A stretch of DNA of 64,000 nucleotides from Ferruginibacter sp. (GCA_019638485.1 JAHBTP010000001.1:868001-932000), one strand, 5' to 3'; counted from the first letter of the stretch, positions 47,476-57,299 are shown. Notes: generated from the sequence alone by a model not told the origin. Numbers and translations: made by a program.

Positions 47476-50400
47476 CTAACTCTTTTTCAATCCAATTTCA
47501 GCAAGTAGTTTTGTTTTGCCTTCGGAAAGCATATCGTTTTTGATTTTGAACCTCTGCTGAGTCAGCCATTCACGTAGCTTTCGATTATCTGGAGTAGGCA
47601 CTATGTCTATATTGCCGTGTTTATCAAAATGTTTCTTGATTTCTCTATAGCTATCAATCCATTGTATTTTAGTGAAAAATGGAAAATTTTCAGAATCAAG
47701 TTTTAAAAAGCGATGTTTAGGAAGGTTTTTCTGCCGATGTAACTTCCTTTGCTTGTCAACCCAGCGTCCAATTTTTGGGAATTTTGTATCCTGGACAAGC
47801 AATGGTCTGTTCGGGAACTTTTGTTTATATTTGAGCCACTCGGCAAACATTTCTTCCCACGCAATTTCACGAGGATCCCAAACAAATTTGAGCTTATCCA
47901 ATCGTTCAATTTGTTCTTTAGTTAAAGTTGACTTGTATTGTCGTTGAGCTACAACCCATGTTCCCAAAGAGCCATCTCTGGCTTTAAGATTAGTATGTCC
48001 ATGTTTGTTGTAATACTTTTTGAGGTTGTTGTATTGAGTTTCCCATGCCTCAATTGAGCGTTCATAGTTCTTCTTAATTAATCCTTCTACTTTTTTGTAA
48101 GACTTTTCCTCCTTACCTAAAGTATAGTTCTCTTTTTCATAAAAGTCCGTTTCAGACCGAACAATAAAATTAGCCCATGCTAACAATTTTGCAGCATATA
48201 CTTGTCCTGATGCCTTACTCTTAACTCCTTTCCCAAAAAGTTCAGGATAATCAGTAAAAAATGTTGTAGCTGAAATCTTAGGATTCGATCTGTATATTAA
48301 AGTCGCTGCCTTTAGCTTATCTAAACTTGAAGCAGTATGTGCTATTGCCTTCTTAAACTCAATTTCATTATCAATTGCTAATTCAATTAGTTGAAAAAAG
48401 TTGTCGTTTAATTTTAATGCACTTCCTTTTTTTTTAAGAATTCCTAATGCCCTTAAATCTCGGGAAATAGTGTGGGAAAATGCTTTCCTGTATTGCATTA
48501 ATCCGTTTTTTAAAATGTTACTAAGATTATCGCAAAGCGTTTCAGGATAGGACTGAAGAATTATATCATGCTTACTGCCGGAAAAATCTTTATTAGAACC
48601 TCTTCCTCTTTCTTGTTTTAGCAACTTATCTTTCTCAGGTAAGTCTAAATAATATATCCAGCCAATTAAAACCTTTGCGTAATGAATCCAACTAGCATCT
48701 GAAATTGAAGAGAAGGAAAAACATTTTTTAAATATATTTAATAGTTGGGCGGCACTTAAAATACCATCATCTGAGTTAAGGATTTCACTAAATACTTTTG
48801 TATTTCTGATTTTCTCTTTTGAAATACGATTGAAATCTTCAATAGTTGGTGAAACTTTATCAGGCAAATAATATAATCCAGTGTCATCATCTTTGATTAT
48901 TAAATCAAGTCTCCTTAATTCAATAAGCATGTTTTCTAAATGACCTTTCTTGGCTTTGCTGCCATAACGTTTGAGCACTTCCTCTAGTGAATATTTTTCA
49001 TTCGGAACGAAAACCTTGAATACATTAAAGCAAACTTCGGGATATTGTCGTAAATAAAAGTTAATTGTAAGTGGTGGTATATTTCCAGTCAATATAAACT
49101 CTCTGAAAACATCCCAATATGGCTTGTAAACTAAACCTGTTTTAATGATTAGCCGCTTTTGGAGCAGGGATGAAATAGTTGGTTGTGTAACGACATCAGG
49201 AATATCGCTATCATGAAAGAATGAGCCATTCTCAGCATATCTTGCAATAACGCTTAAAGCTTTATCTTCTTCATGTGTGAGCCCATCAATGTCTTGCTTG
49301 AATAATGTTGAGATATTCAAATTGGATTTTGATAATTCTGATATTTTTCTTCCTTTTTTTACCTCATTGAATATATGGATGCAAAGTTTTTTAATCAGCC
49401 AAGGGTAACCTAAACTGATTTCCGTTAGCAAATCTTTAAATCCTCTTGGTAAAGTGCCAATCTTCGGTTCGCTTTCAAGTTGTTTGATAATTTGATTTAG
49501 TTCTTCATAGTTGAAGCCATCCAACTCAAAAGGTTTCGCAAGGTCTTTTGCCTGCATCCAGAATTTGTAAGAATCATTTGATGGTGTTAGGGTAATTTCT
49601 TGTTTCCATGAAAAGCCAACTATTAAGTTTGACTTAGCATCATTCACTTGCAACAAAAATTCATGAAACGGCCGATATAGATGTTCTCGTCTAAAAACAT
49701 CTTCAAACTGGTCGAAAATCAATATCATGACTTTCCCCTTCCTATTTAAATATTCAAGTATTTCTTGAATAGATTTTGAGCCAAGTAAGTCGTAATCAGA
49801 AACGAAGGATAGTTTCTTATTCTTTAGTTCATTAGCTTCAATAAAACCACTTTGTATGGCAGATTGAAGCATTTTTTCAAATGCAAGTCCAACAAATCTT
49901 TGAGTTTCTGCATTTATTGAATCAATTGCATAGGCAAAGTATTTTTTCTTGTGCTGTTTGTTTGAACAAGTTCCTTTGAAAGCATTTATCAGTGAACTTT
50001 TTCCCATGCCACTCTTTGCTGATAAATAGAAAACTCGTTTCTTGGTTTTCTTAGTTACTACATCTTTAATCATGTGTAAGAAATCGGCACGAACAGCAGT
50101 TCTGCCAACGAAGTGTTCGCTCGAAGCTGGCTTATAATCGTTCCATGATTCACTTTCGGGAATTTCAACAACGGATTCTGAATTTATTGGATGAACAGAT
50201 GTAGTTTCCTTTTTTGAGTTAATGCCTTTAAAGTCAAGTTTCTTTAACTCAGGAATTCTTTCCTGTAACATATGAACAATCTTTTTATCAGAAATTGGAG
50301 AGCCATCTTTTGCACTAAATAGGCAGAACTCATTAGGTGTTGCAAGTGATGTTGTATTGGCAATGAATGCGTAAAAATCTCCCAAATAAGAAAAGATAAG

Positions 50401-50880
50401 AAAGCGCTTTGTTGTTTCCTTTGGAAGAACACTTTCATCAATGGCTGAAATATTCTTGTGTGAAAGCAACAGTTCTATAATCTTTGAAGGGTCATAGAAA
50501 ACTACGTTTTTCAGTTCTCCATTTAGTTCAAACTGTTCTTTTTTAATTCCAGCCGCATCATGGTCTAGTTCAGTTGTATGAATAAAATATGCTTTTGTTG
50601 GCTTTTTAGTCATTACTTTAAAGCCAAATGTCTGCAAGTCGGTAACATTAACCTTTGATTTTGCTTTACATTCCACATAAAGTGTTTCATTTTCATCGAA
50701 TTTATGCTTACACCAAAGGTCAATTTCACCTACAGTAATATTCACATTAGGTGTAGTCTCATAGTCTCTTGCCTCTAAAATCCATCGTATCATTCGTTCA
50801 AAGGCATTCCCCTTTGCATAATTTAATTCAACCTTGGTGGAATCGTCAAGTATAATTTGAATTTGCGTTGTAATATTCAT
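47476..50880 (-). CDS. Mrr-like nuclease, STAND ATPase and helicase-associated repeats
   Basis: The 1134-residue protein begins with a restriction-endonuclease-like domain (GEID at 51-54, ECK at 70-72, Glu29 upstream). A P-loop ATPase follows (Walker A GMGKSS near 291; Walker B ILIFDQFED near 390, as in STAND proteins). The C-terminus (about 942-1134) has three helicase-associated (HA, PF03457-like) repeats of about 60 residues with W-x-x-x-(Y/F)-x-x-L-K. This is a plausible anti-phage sensor-effector: nuclease effector, oligomerising ATPase, DNA-contacting repeats. The combination is unusual. Nothing here shows what triggers it. Confidence 0.8.
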   Translation of the reverse strand: MNITTQIQIILDDSTKVELNYAKGNAFERMIRWILEARDYETTPNVNITVGEIDLWCKHKFDENETLYVECKAKSKVNVTDLQTFGFKVMTKKPTKAYFIHTTELDHDAAGIKKEQFELNGELKNVVFYDPSKIIELLLSHKNISAIDESVLPKETTKRFLIFSYLGDFYAFIANTTSLATPNEFCLFSAKDGSPISDKKIVHMLQERIPELKKLDFKGINSKKETTSVHPINSESVVEIPESESWNDYKPASSEHFVGRTAVRADFLHMIKDVVTKKTKKRVFYLSAKSGMGKSSLINAFKGTCSNKQHKKKYFAYAIDSINAETQRFVGLAFEKMLQSAIQSGFIEANELKNKKLSFVSDYDLLGSKSIQEILEYLNRKGKVMILIFDQFEDVFRREHLYRPFHEFLLQVNDAKSNLIVGFSWKQEITLTPSNDSYKFWMQAKDLAKPFELDGFNYEELNQIIKQLESEPKIGTLPRGFKDLLTEISLGYPWLIKKLCIHIFNEVKKGRKISELSKSNLNISTLFKQDIDGLTHEEDKALSVIARYAENGSFFHDSDIPDVVTQPTISSLLQKRLIIKTGLVYKPYWDVFREFILTGNIPPLTINFYLRQYPEVCFNVFKVFVPNEKYSLEEVLKRYGSKAKKGHLENMLIELRRLDLIIKDDDTGLYYLPDKVSPTIEDFNRISKEKIRNTKVFSEILNSDDGILSAAQLLNIFKKCFSFSSISDASWIHYAKVLIGWIYYLDLPEKDKLLKQERGRGSNKDFSGSKHDIILQSYPETLCDNLSNILKNGLMQYRKAFSHTISRDLRALGILKKKGSALKLNDNFFQLIELAIDNEIEFKKAIAHTASSLDKLKAATLIYRSNPKISATTFFTDYPELFGKGVKSKASGQVYAAKLLAWANFIVRSETDFYEKENYTLGKEEKSYKKVEGLIKKNYERSIEAWETQYNNLKKYYNKHGHTNLKARDGSLGTWVVAQRQYKSTLTKEQIERLDKLKFVWDPREIAWEEMFAEWLKYKQKFPNRPLLVQDTKFPKIGRWVDKQRKLHRQKNLPKHRFLKLDSENFPFFTKIQWIDSYREIKKHFDKHGNIDIVPTPDNRKLREWLTQQRFKIKNDMLSEGKTKLLAEIGLKKS

Positions 50881-51170
50881 TTCGTAAATTGTGAATAGTC
50901 ATTGTTATCTGACGACAAAAATACAATTAAATCTCACTTACTAGTAAAGTGTTGGGAATTGCACTCTTTTGACTTTGCCTTGGGGTTGGTCTGTGCGGTG
51001 GCAGGCAAAGCAAATGTGTGCAATGTGTAATGCCATAAACTTTTTTGAGGGGAGGCTTTTTTAATAAAATTATTTTCTGCGTTGGCATTTGAAGCGGTGT
51101 CAGTTGTTGTCGAAGTTGTCCAAAAACTGCTCTTTTAAAGTCTGTCAGTTTTTGAAGAAGGGTTGCATAC
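50881..51170. other. Region upstream of the defence operon
   Basis: About 290 bp between the STAND gene start and the first ORF-less unit. It must include the promoter. It contains AATAAAATTATTTT (inverse of the element at 42664). A 97-codon minus-strand frame lacks family features. No tRNA is seen. Confidence 0.45.
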
Positions 51171-52025
51171 AACGCCCGGCAGCTTGGCGCTGGTGCGGAC
51201 TTAATAACCAAAATGTTCAAGCTTGCACCAATACAAGCCGAAGCTGCTTTTTTTTGCTAATTTATTCCTTTTAAAGCAAACAAAAAGCAGCGAAGGCGAT
51301 TATAATAACAAAAAACTTTTGGCGAAAACAAAAAAACGCACTTGCGCCAAACTGCCTGTTTGCAGATGGCCGCAATCTAACAGTCCAAAAGCACTTACAA
51401 AACCTCAACACAGTAGGGTAGAAGAAGATTTGATAAGGTATAAAATAAACTATTCATAATACCCTAAAACGTAACTCAACAAAATATAAGTGCGTTAACT
51501 AAAAACATTAAAGAACTCCGCCGTGCCTTCGAAGTTTTTAAAAACCACTAACAAGGCGTATTGAAAAATGAACTTACAGCGTCTGACACATAAACAATCC
51601 CAAAAACAATTTTAGGGCGTCAAACAACGCCGATTAGATGAGTAAAAATATTTTAAAATTTTTACCAACTGTCTTGGAAATAACACAGATGCAGCACCAT
51701 AAACCCAAAAAGGCCTCAGTCAATACAAAATACCGTCCGATGCATTAGCAGCTGCAAAAATTAGCATGAAACGGTTTCATAACAATTGACTCTGTCTAAT
51801 ACAATACTTAAACAGATAACATAGGTGCGCACTCACTTTTTCAAACTAATGCAAATCCAAAAACTCCAACCTAATAAACTAAGATGTCAATACACGCACC
51901 GGCTACTTTTAAAAAACGCTTAAAAAAACATAAACATCCAAAAACTTACACGGCGGAAACTTAAAAGATTTTGCAACAGAAAAACGCACGAAATAAAAAC
52001 AAAAAATAAAATGCGGCTTGCTGCA
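51171..52025 (-). repeat. ORF-less tandem unit A (855 bp) with attC-like site 10
   Basis: The unit starts at AACGCCCGGC and its attC-like part (51171-51364) has arms GGCAGCTTGGCGCTGGTGCGG and CCGCACTTGCGCCAAACTGCC, ending GTTTGCA. The remaining 660 bp carry no credible gene. Upstream of the AAC the sequence differs from the other copies, so the repeat boundary is exactly at AAC. It lies upstream of the defence operon in its reading direction. Confidence 0.9.
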
Positions 52026-52881
52026 AACGCCCGGCAGCTTGGCGCTGGTGCGGACTTAATAACCAAAATGTTCAAGTTTGCACCAATACAAGCCGAAGCT
52101 GCTTTTTTTTGCTAATTTATTCCTTTTTAAGCAAACAAAAAGCAGCAAAGGCGATTTTAATAACAAAAAACTTTTGGCGAAAACAAAAAACCGCACTTGC
52201 GCCAAACTGCCTGTTTGCAGATGGCCGCAATCTAACAGTCCAAAAGCACTTACAAAACCTCAACACAGTAGGGTAGAAGAAGATTTGATAAGGTATAAAA
52301 TAAACTATTCATAATACCCTAAAACGTAACTCAACAAAATATAAGTGCGTTAACTAAAAACATTAAAGAACTCCGCCGTGCCTTCGAAGTTTTAAAAAAC
52401 CGCTAACAAGGCGTATTGAAAAATGAACTTACAGCGTCTGACACATAAACAATCCCAAAAACTATTTTAGGGCGTCAAACAACGCCGATTAGATGAGTAA
52501 AAATATTTTAAAATTTTTACCAACTGTCTTGGAAATAACACAGATGCAGCACCATAAACCCAAAAAGGCCTCAGTCAATACAAAATACCGCCCGATGCAT
52601 TAGCAACTGCAAAAAATAGCATGAAACGGTTTCATAACAATTGACTCTGTCTAATACAATACTTAAACAGATAACATAGGTGCGCACCCACTTTTTCAAA
52701 CAAATGCAAATCCAAAAGCTCAAACCTAATAAACTAAGATGTCAATACACGCACCGGCTACTTTTAAAAAAACGCTTAAAAAAACATAAACATCCAAAAA
52801 CTTACACGGCGGAAACTTAAAAGATTTTGCAACAGAAAAACGCACGAAATAAAAACAAAAAATAAAATGCGGCTTGCTGCA
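52026..52881 (-). repeat. ORF-less tandem unit B (856 bp) with attC-like site 11
   Basis: Nearly identical to unit A, with a few substitutions and indels. The junction with A reads GCTGCA|AACGCCC. The site is 52026-52219. A 78-codon frame in the arm region recurs in each copy only because the DNA is duplicated. Confidence 0.9.
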
Positions 52882-53736
52882 AACGCCCGGCAGCTTGGCG
52901 CTGGTGCGGACTTAATAACCAAAATGTTCAAGTTTGCACCAATACAAGCCGAAGCTGCTTTTTTTTGCTAATTTATTCCTTTTTAAGCAAACAAAAAGCA
53001 GCGAAGGCGATTATAATAACAAAAAACTTTTGGCGAAAACAAAAAACCGCACTTGCGCCAAACTGCTTGTTTGCAGATGGCCGCAATCTAACAGTCCAAA
53101 AGCACTTACAAAACCTCAACACAGTAGGGTAGAAGAAGATTCAAAAAACATAAAATAAACTATTCATAATACCCTAAAACGTAACTCAACAAAATAAAAG
53201 TGCGTTAACTAAAAACATTAAAGAACTTCGCCGTGCCTTCGAAGTTTTTAAAAACCGCTAACAAGGCGTAATGAAAAATAAACTTACAGCGTCTGACACA
53301 TAAACAATCCCAAAAACTGTTTTAGGGCGTCAAACAACGCCGATTAGATGAGTAAAAATATTTTAAAATTTTTACCAACTGTCTTGGAAATAACACAGAT
53401 GCAGCACCATAACCCAAAAAAGGCCTCAGTCAACACACAATACCGTCTGATGCATTAGCAACTGCAAAAATTAGCATGAAACGGTTTCATAACAATTGAC
53501 TCTGTCTAATACAATACTTAAACAGATAACATAGGTGCGCACCCACTTTTTCAAACTAATGCAAATCCAAAAACTCCAACCTAATAAACTAAGATGTCAA
53601 TACACGCACCGGCTACTTTTAAAAAAACGCTTAAAAAAACATAAACATCCAAAAACTTACACGGCGGAAACTTAAAAGATTTTGCAACAGAAAAACGTAC
53701 GAAATAAAAACAAAAAATAAAATGCGGCTTGCTGCA
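52882..53736 (-). repeat. ORF-less tandem unit C (855 bp) with attC-like site 12
   Basis: Third copy, slightly more diverged. The conserved frame is truncated here. The end at GCTGCA|AACGG passes directly into a different site (13), again breaking at the AAC. The site is 52882-53075. Confidence 0.9.
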
Positions 53737-53864
53737 AACGGTTTACGGCTTTGCGATGTGGCGGCATTTTAGCACAAAAGTTCAATAGAATTACTGATGT
53801 TGAATCTTGCACAAATGTTTCATAGTAGCACTTCACCCGCCATATTGCAAAACCGATGTTATGC
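53737..53864 (-). repeat. attC-like site 13
   Basis: 128 bp, AACGG to GTTATGC. Arms CGGCTTTGCGATGTGGCGG and CCGCCATATTGCAAAACCG pair with G-T type mismatches. The interior has the TTTTAGCACAAAAGTTCAATAG block. The stop of the 68-residue gene is 37 nt away. Confidence 0.9.
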
Positions 53865-53901
53865 GGTCGGCTTTCGATTTCAGTCAGTTTTATCATTGTC
53901 T

Positions 53902-54108
53902 TTAACAGCAATTTGTCCCGGCTTGAATGGATGGACATTTCACTGTTCCATAGCTACAAAATACACAACAGTCGCCCTGTTTTGGCTTTAATACCTTTTT
54001 GCAGCTTTCGCACTCGTAAAAATATTGGCAAGCGTCTGTCGGCATAGTTTCTTCTTTCTTATGTCCACATTCAGGGCAAGTGATAGTTGATTGCAGGATT
54101 ATGTTCAT
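53902..54108 (-). CDS. Small GDCC/FCSYG Cys-rich protein
   Basis: The 68-residue protein has four Cys pairs: CPEC, CESC, GDCCVFCSYG and a final CC. This conserved small protein accompanies mercury transport genes in several phyla, which matches its 4-bp overlap with merTP. It may bind Hg(II) or Zn. It has no signal peptide. Confidence 0.8.
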   Translation of the reverse strand: MNIILQSTITCPECGHKKEETMPTDACQYFYECESCKKVLKPKQGDCCVFCSYGTVKCPSIQAGTNCC

Positions 54109-54704
54109 TTTATTTCTTTTTTGTCGGTTACGGAATAGCCTGTTTTAGTTATGGCTTTTTCTATCTCTTGAATGTCGGTTTGAGTTCTATCAAATTCTAT
54201 GATTGCGTTGCCGTTGTCGTAAGAAACATTCGTCTTAATTATTCCTGTCAGTTTATTTACTTCGTGATTTACGTTTTCTTCACAACCTGCACAAGTCATT
54301 CCGTTAATTGTAAATTCTGCTGTTTTAATGTTTGATTGGTCGGTTATGATTGTTTGACTTTCTGTCTTTGGAAAGAATATGTGGACATAACTTGGAAACG
54401 CAAGCATCAGTCCTGCAAAAACTGTTACGAAACCCAAAAACTTTTTTGTCTGAATAAAGGGTGTTTTTTCAGTTGTGTCGCAGCAGTCAATTTGTTTTTG
54501 AGGTTTCAGTTTTTGATACCAAGCAAACGCAAGAACCAAAACTGTCAAGCCAATTAAATATGGTCTGAATGGGTCAAGCCAAGAGAAAGTAGAAGCAAGT
54601 CCACTTGTTCCAGCCAACAGAGCCAAAACAGGTGTAATGCAGCATAGTGATGCCGAAATTGCTGTCAAAAGTCCAAGTCCTGCAAGTTTATTATCTGATT
54701 TCAT
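54105..54704 (-). CDS. merTP: MerT-MerP fusion mercury transporter
   Basis: The 199-residue protein has a MerT-like membrane part (SLCCITPVLALLAG Cys pair in segment 1, then two more segments) fused to a MerP-like HMA domain with GMTCAGCE near residue 135. It imports or binds Hg(II), normally for MerA. No merA is seen here. It forms one cassette with the small Cys-rich gene between sites 13 and 14. Confidence 0.88.
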   Translation of the reverse strand: MKSDNKLAGLGLLTAISASLCCITPVLALLAGTSGLASTFSWLDPFRPYLIGLTVLVLAFAWYQKLKPQKQIDCCDTTEKTPFIQTKKFLGFVTVFAGLMLAFPSYVHIFFPKTESQTIITDQSNIKTAEFTINGMTCAGCEENVNHEVNKLTGIIKTNVSYDNGNAIIEFDRTQTDIQEIEKAITKTGYSVTDKKEIK

Positions 54705-54751
54705 TTTCTTACTGTCAATGTCGTTGGTTGTTGTCTTTTAAGCTGCCGCAT

Positions 54752-54879
54752 AACGGTTCGGGTATTGGCGAAGAAGGGGCATTTGAAAACCGTCAGCCGA
54801 ATATATGCACAAAAGTTGATAGTAGCACAACTGTTCAATTACTTCCGTCAGCCCCTTTTTTGCCAATACCTTGTTAGCG
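54752..54879 (-). repeat. attC-like site 14
   Basis: 128 bp. Arms GGGTATTGGCGAAGAAGGGGC and GCCCCTTTTTTGCCAATACC pair well and differ in sequence from site 13 while keeping the pairing. AACGG to GTTAGCG. The next stop is 12 nt away. Confidence 0.92.
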
Positions 54880-54891
54880 GTATGTGCCTTT

Positions 54892-55704
54892 TCATTGTGC
54901 TTGTTTTTCAATTGTCCGTAATGCCTTTTTAATTATGTATGCTGTTTCTTTCGTCTTACTTTCTTTTTCCCATTTTTTGCAAGTGTCAATTACAAATTTT
55001 GGTTGTGTCTTAGCTGCATCGTTTAGCCAATTTCCAACACTGTCTTGAACATATTTTGCCTTATCCGATTTCATAGGTTCTAAAATTGTCAAACCTAATT
55101 CCGGATTTCGTTTTAATTCTTCAATGTGTTCACACCAAACTCCTCTAGGTCGTGTTGCTTCACTTGCAAATCGTCTTATATTTTCGTCCTTGTCTGTTGT
55201 CCAAGTTGTCAATATTTTCAAACTTTCCGTTAGGTTATTTGCAATGCTTGGTCTAACTGCTAACCAACAAATTTCTCTTACTCCAAAATGTTTGTCTGCC
55301 GAAAAAGATTGTATTTGTTGCAGTTTCTGAATGATATTTAATTTCTCGTTTCTCCCAATAGTGTAAGTTGCCCAACAACGAATTAAGTCCGACTTGTGTT
55401 TTGAAATTATTGTCAGTATTTCGTTGTCATTATTCTTAATTGATTGTTCAAAAAGCCCTGAACCGATTGCTTCATTTATCGTGTTTACAGTCTGTTTTTT
55501 CAGCTTTTCAATGTCCGACAAAATTGGTTTTAAATATTCTTTTCGGTCTGTCTGCTTTAATAGATTTTCTAATAAAAGTCTTTGGTCAACAGCCAACCAC
55601 TCTACAAGGTTTGCTGTTTCAATTTCTCCACGATTAAGTTGCCCTAAGATTTCTTTCGGAATATCTTTTGTAGATTTTGAGCCTTTTCGTTTAACTTCTT
55701 CCAT
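54892..55704 (-). CDS. DNA alkylation repair-type HEAT protein (AlkD-like)
   Basis: The 270-residue all-helical protein has the motif RRFASEATRPRGVW near residues 178-191, typical of AlkD-like HEAT glycosylases and relatives, with repeated helices around it. It may remove alkylated bases or bind DNA without catalysis. It is a single-gene cassette between sites 14 and 15. Confidence 0.85.
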   Translation of the reverse strand: MEEVKRKGSKSTKDIPKEILGQLNRGEIETANLVEWLAVDQRLLLENLLKQTDRKEYLKPILSDIEKLKKQTVNTINEAIGSGLFEQSIKNNDNEILTIISKHKSDLIRCWATYTIGRNEKLNIIQKLQQIQSFSADKHFGVREICWLAVRPSIANNLTESLKILTTWTTDKDENIRRFASEATRPRGVWCEHIEELKRNPELGLTILEPMKSDKAKYVQDSVGNWLNDAAKTQPKFVIDTCKKWEKESKTKETAYIIKKALRTIEKQAQ

Positions 55705-55757
55705 TTTAAATTCCTGTCAGTTATTGTATGGTTTTCGGGTTTTGTGGCATTACCGCT

Positions 55758-55886
55758 AACGTTTCTGGGCTTTGCGTTCGGGCGGGATTTCGAAGTACAA
55801 AAGCTTGTATTATTACTAATGTTTAATTGAAAAACTGCCTTTGAATTTTGCACTTCAGCCCGCCTGACGCAAAACCCGTGTTGTGC
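55758..55886 (-). repeat. attC-like site 15
   Basis: 129 bp, AACGT to GTTGTGC. Arms GGGCTTTGCGTTCGGGCGGG and CCCGCCTGACGCAAAACCC pair with compensatory differences. The next stop is 12 nt away. Confidence 0.9.
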
Positions 55887-55898
55887 GTTCGTGCTTTG

Positions 55899-57299
55899 TC
55901 AATACTTATTGTTTGCATAACCTCCGATTAAAAAGCCCATATTTAAAAGTCCTAAAAATCCTTCAATTGAAACTAAGAGTCTTGCCCAACCAATAGGAAC
56001 TAAGTCACTAAAACCCATTGTCGTGAAAGAAATTGTGCTAAAATAAAGACCATGTCCAAAATGAAAGTCTTTAATGTCAATAGCTGTTGAGTTTATCAGG
56101 TTTTTGTTTAACCAAAATATTAGTCCGAAGATTACAATTGTTGCTAATGAGTAATAAATGATTCTATGTGGTTTTCGTCCATACTCCCAATAGTAATAAC
56201 TTAAAGTTTTGGTCAGGTAGTTAAAACCTTTCAGTCTTTTTCGTAAAAATTCATTCTCTTTTATGAAGTATAATTTTGCCACATCGTCATCACCTTGCTG
56301 CTGATATATTATTTTGAAAGCTTTATAGCCTTGATAGTTATTGTCCTCAATGTTTGGGTCAACTTCTATGTGGGTTTGTCCCAAAGTGCAGTCCTGCATA
56401 ATTGGATTGAAATTGCCACCAAATATGCGATTACTATAAAGTTTCGTGTTAAAAAAGTCACCCGATACATTACAGTCATAGAATTTCCATTGTTGCAACT
56501 TAGAGTTTAATAATGTGAAGTTGGTTACTGTGCAGTGTTCAAGTGAAACTAAAGGCATACTAAAGTCTGTCGCTACCCAATTGTCACAAGCACAATATGA
56601 ACAACTCAAATTGCCGAGTTCACCAAAAACAATATCTCCTGAAAATTTAAGTCCACATAAGTTTACAAATTCTAAGCGTTTACCACGATAGAGCATTCCA
56701 AATCCATTAACTGGAATTTGAATTCCTCCCATTTTAAGAAGTTCAAAATCACTTTTATTTGCGTAAACATCAGCATGTATAAAAACCCTCTCCATTTCAT
56801 GATTGGGAGCATGACGTGAGTTAATATAAAGTATCTCTTGCTTTTTACCTCTTGCTTTTAACCAGTCTAAGTATGGGGTAAAGATTTGAATACATTGATA
56901 ATTAAAAGTTGTATCAAAGTGTTTTTTATCACCTTCCAATTTTTCATATGCTACAATGGTTCTTTCATTGTCGTCCCATGTTTGCTTTGTGAGGTAGAGT
57001 TTTTTATCCTTTTTCGCTAATTTCTTTCGTTCGAGAAAAGGAGTTATTGTCCCTGTGCTTATTATTATCTCGTTTGTTAACTTGTTGTCTGCTTTCCATT
57101 CCTTGAAAAGCAAAAGAGTCTTGTCAAAATGAGCAAGTAAGACAGGAAAGTCATTTAACTTTCGCCATTCAATAAATCTCTCTTCTGATAAAGCCCAAAG
57201 GTCAAGAATGTCTGGCTTAGGATTGTTCTTTATTTTTTCAAACAATTCTATGTCATTGTTCTCTCTATCTTTTAGCATTTGTTCTCTAAATTCATTCAT
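55899..57299 (-). CDS. Potassium-channel-like protein with long N-terminal domain
   Basis: The start at 57299 (466 residues) is preferred because the longer frame from 57365 runs into attC-like site 16. The C-terminus has two hydrophobic segments around a pore loop with TISFTTMGFSDLVPIG, an Ion_trans_2-type filter that departs from TVGYGD. The long N-terminal part (about 1-340) includes a pentapeptide-like stretch (VNLCGLKFSGDIVFGELGNLSC). Selectivity is uncertain. It is a single-gene cassette. Confidence 0.75.
   Translation of the reverse strand: MNEFREQMLKDRENNDIELFEKIKNNPKPDILDLWALSEERFIEWRKLNDFPVLLAHFDKTLLLFKEWKADNKLTNEIIISTGTITPFLERKKLAKKDKKLYLTKQTWDDNERTIVAYEKLEGDKKHFDTTFNYQCIQIFTPYLDWLKARGKKQEILYINSRHAPNHEMERVFIHADVYANKSDFELLKMGGIQIPVNGFGMLYRGKRLEFVNLCGLKFSGDIVFGELGNLSCSYCACDNWVATDFSMPLVSLEHCTVTNFTLLNSKLQQWKFYDCNVSGDFFNTKLYSNRIFGGNFNPIMQDCTLGQTHIEVDPNIEDNNYQGYKAFKIIYQQQGDDDVAKLYFIKENEFLRKRLKGFNYLTKTLSYYYWEYGRKPHRIIYYSLATIVIFGLIFWLNKNLINSTAIDIKDFHFGHGLYFSTISFTTMGFSDLVPIGWARLLVSIEGFLGLLNMGFLIGGYANNKY

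Noticed and set aside
50927..51220. A 97-codon minus-strand frame upstream of the STAND gene
   Set aside because: It runs into the AAC junction of unit A, is low complexity and Leu/Pro rich, and has no family features.
51223..51459. A 78-codon frame repeated in units A and B, truncated in C, and present near 9224
   Set aside because: It overlaps the arm and loop of the attC-like site, is preserved only because the DNA is duplicated, and has a low-complexity composition. Differences between copies do not favour silent changes as far as I can see.
51171..53736. Could be a CRISPR array
   Set aside because: The repeat unit is about 855 bp with no short direct repeats and spacers, and no cas gene is nearby.
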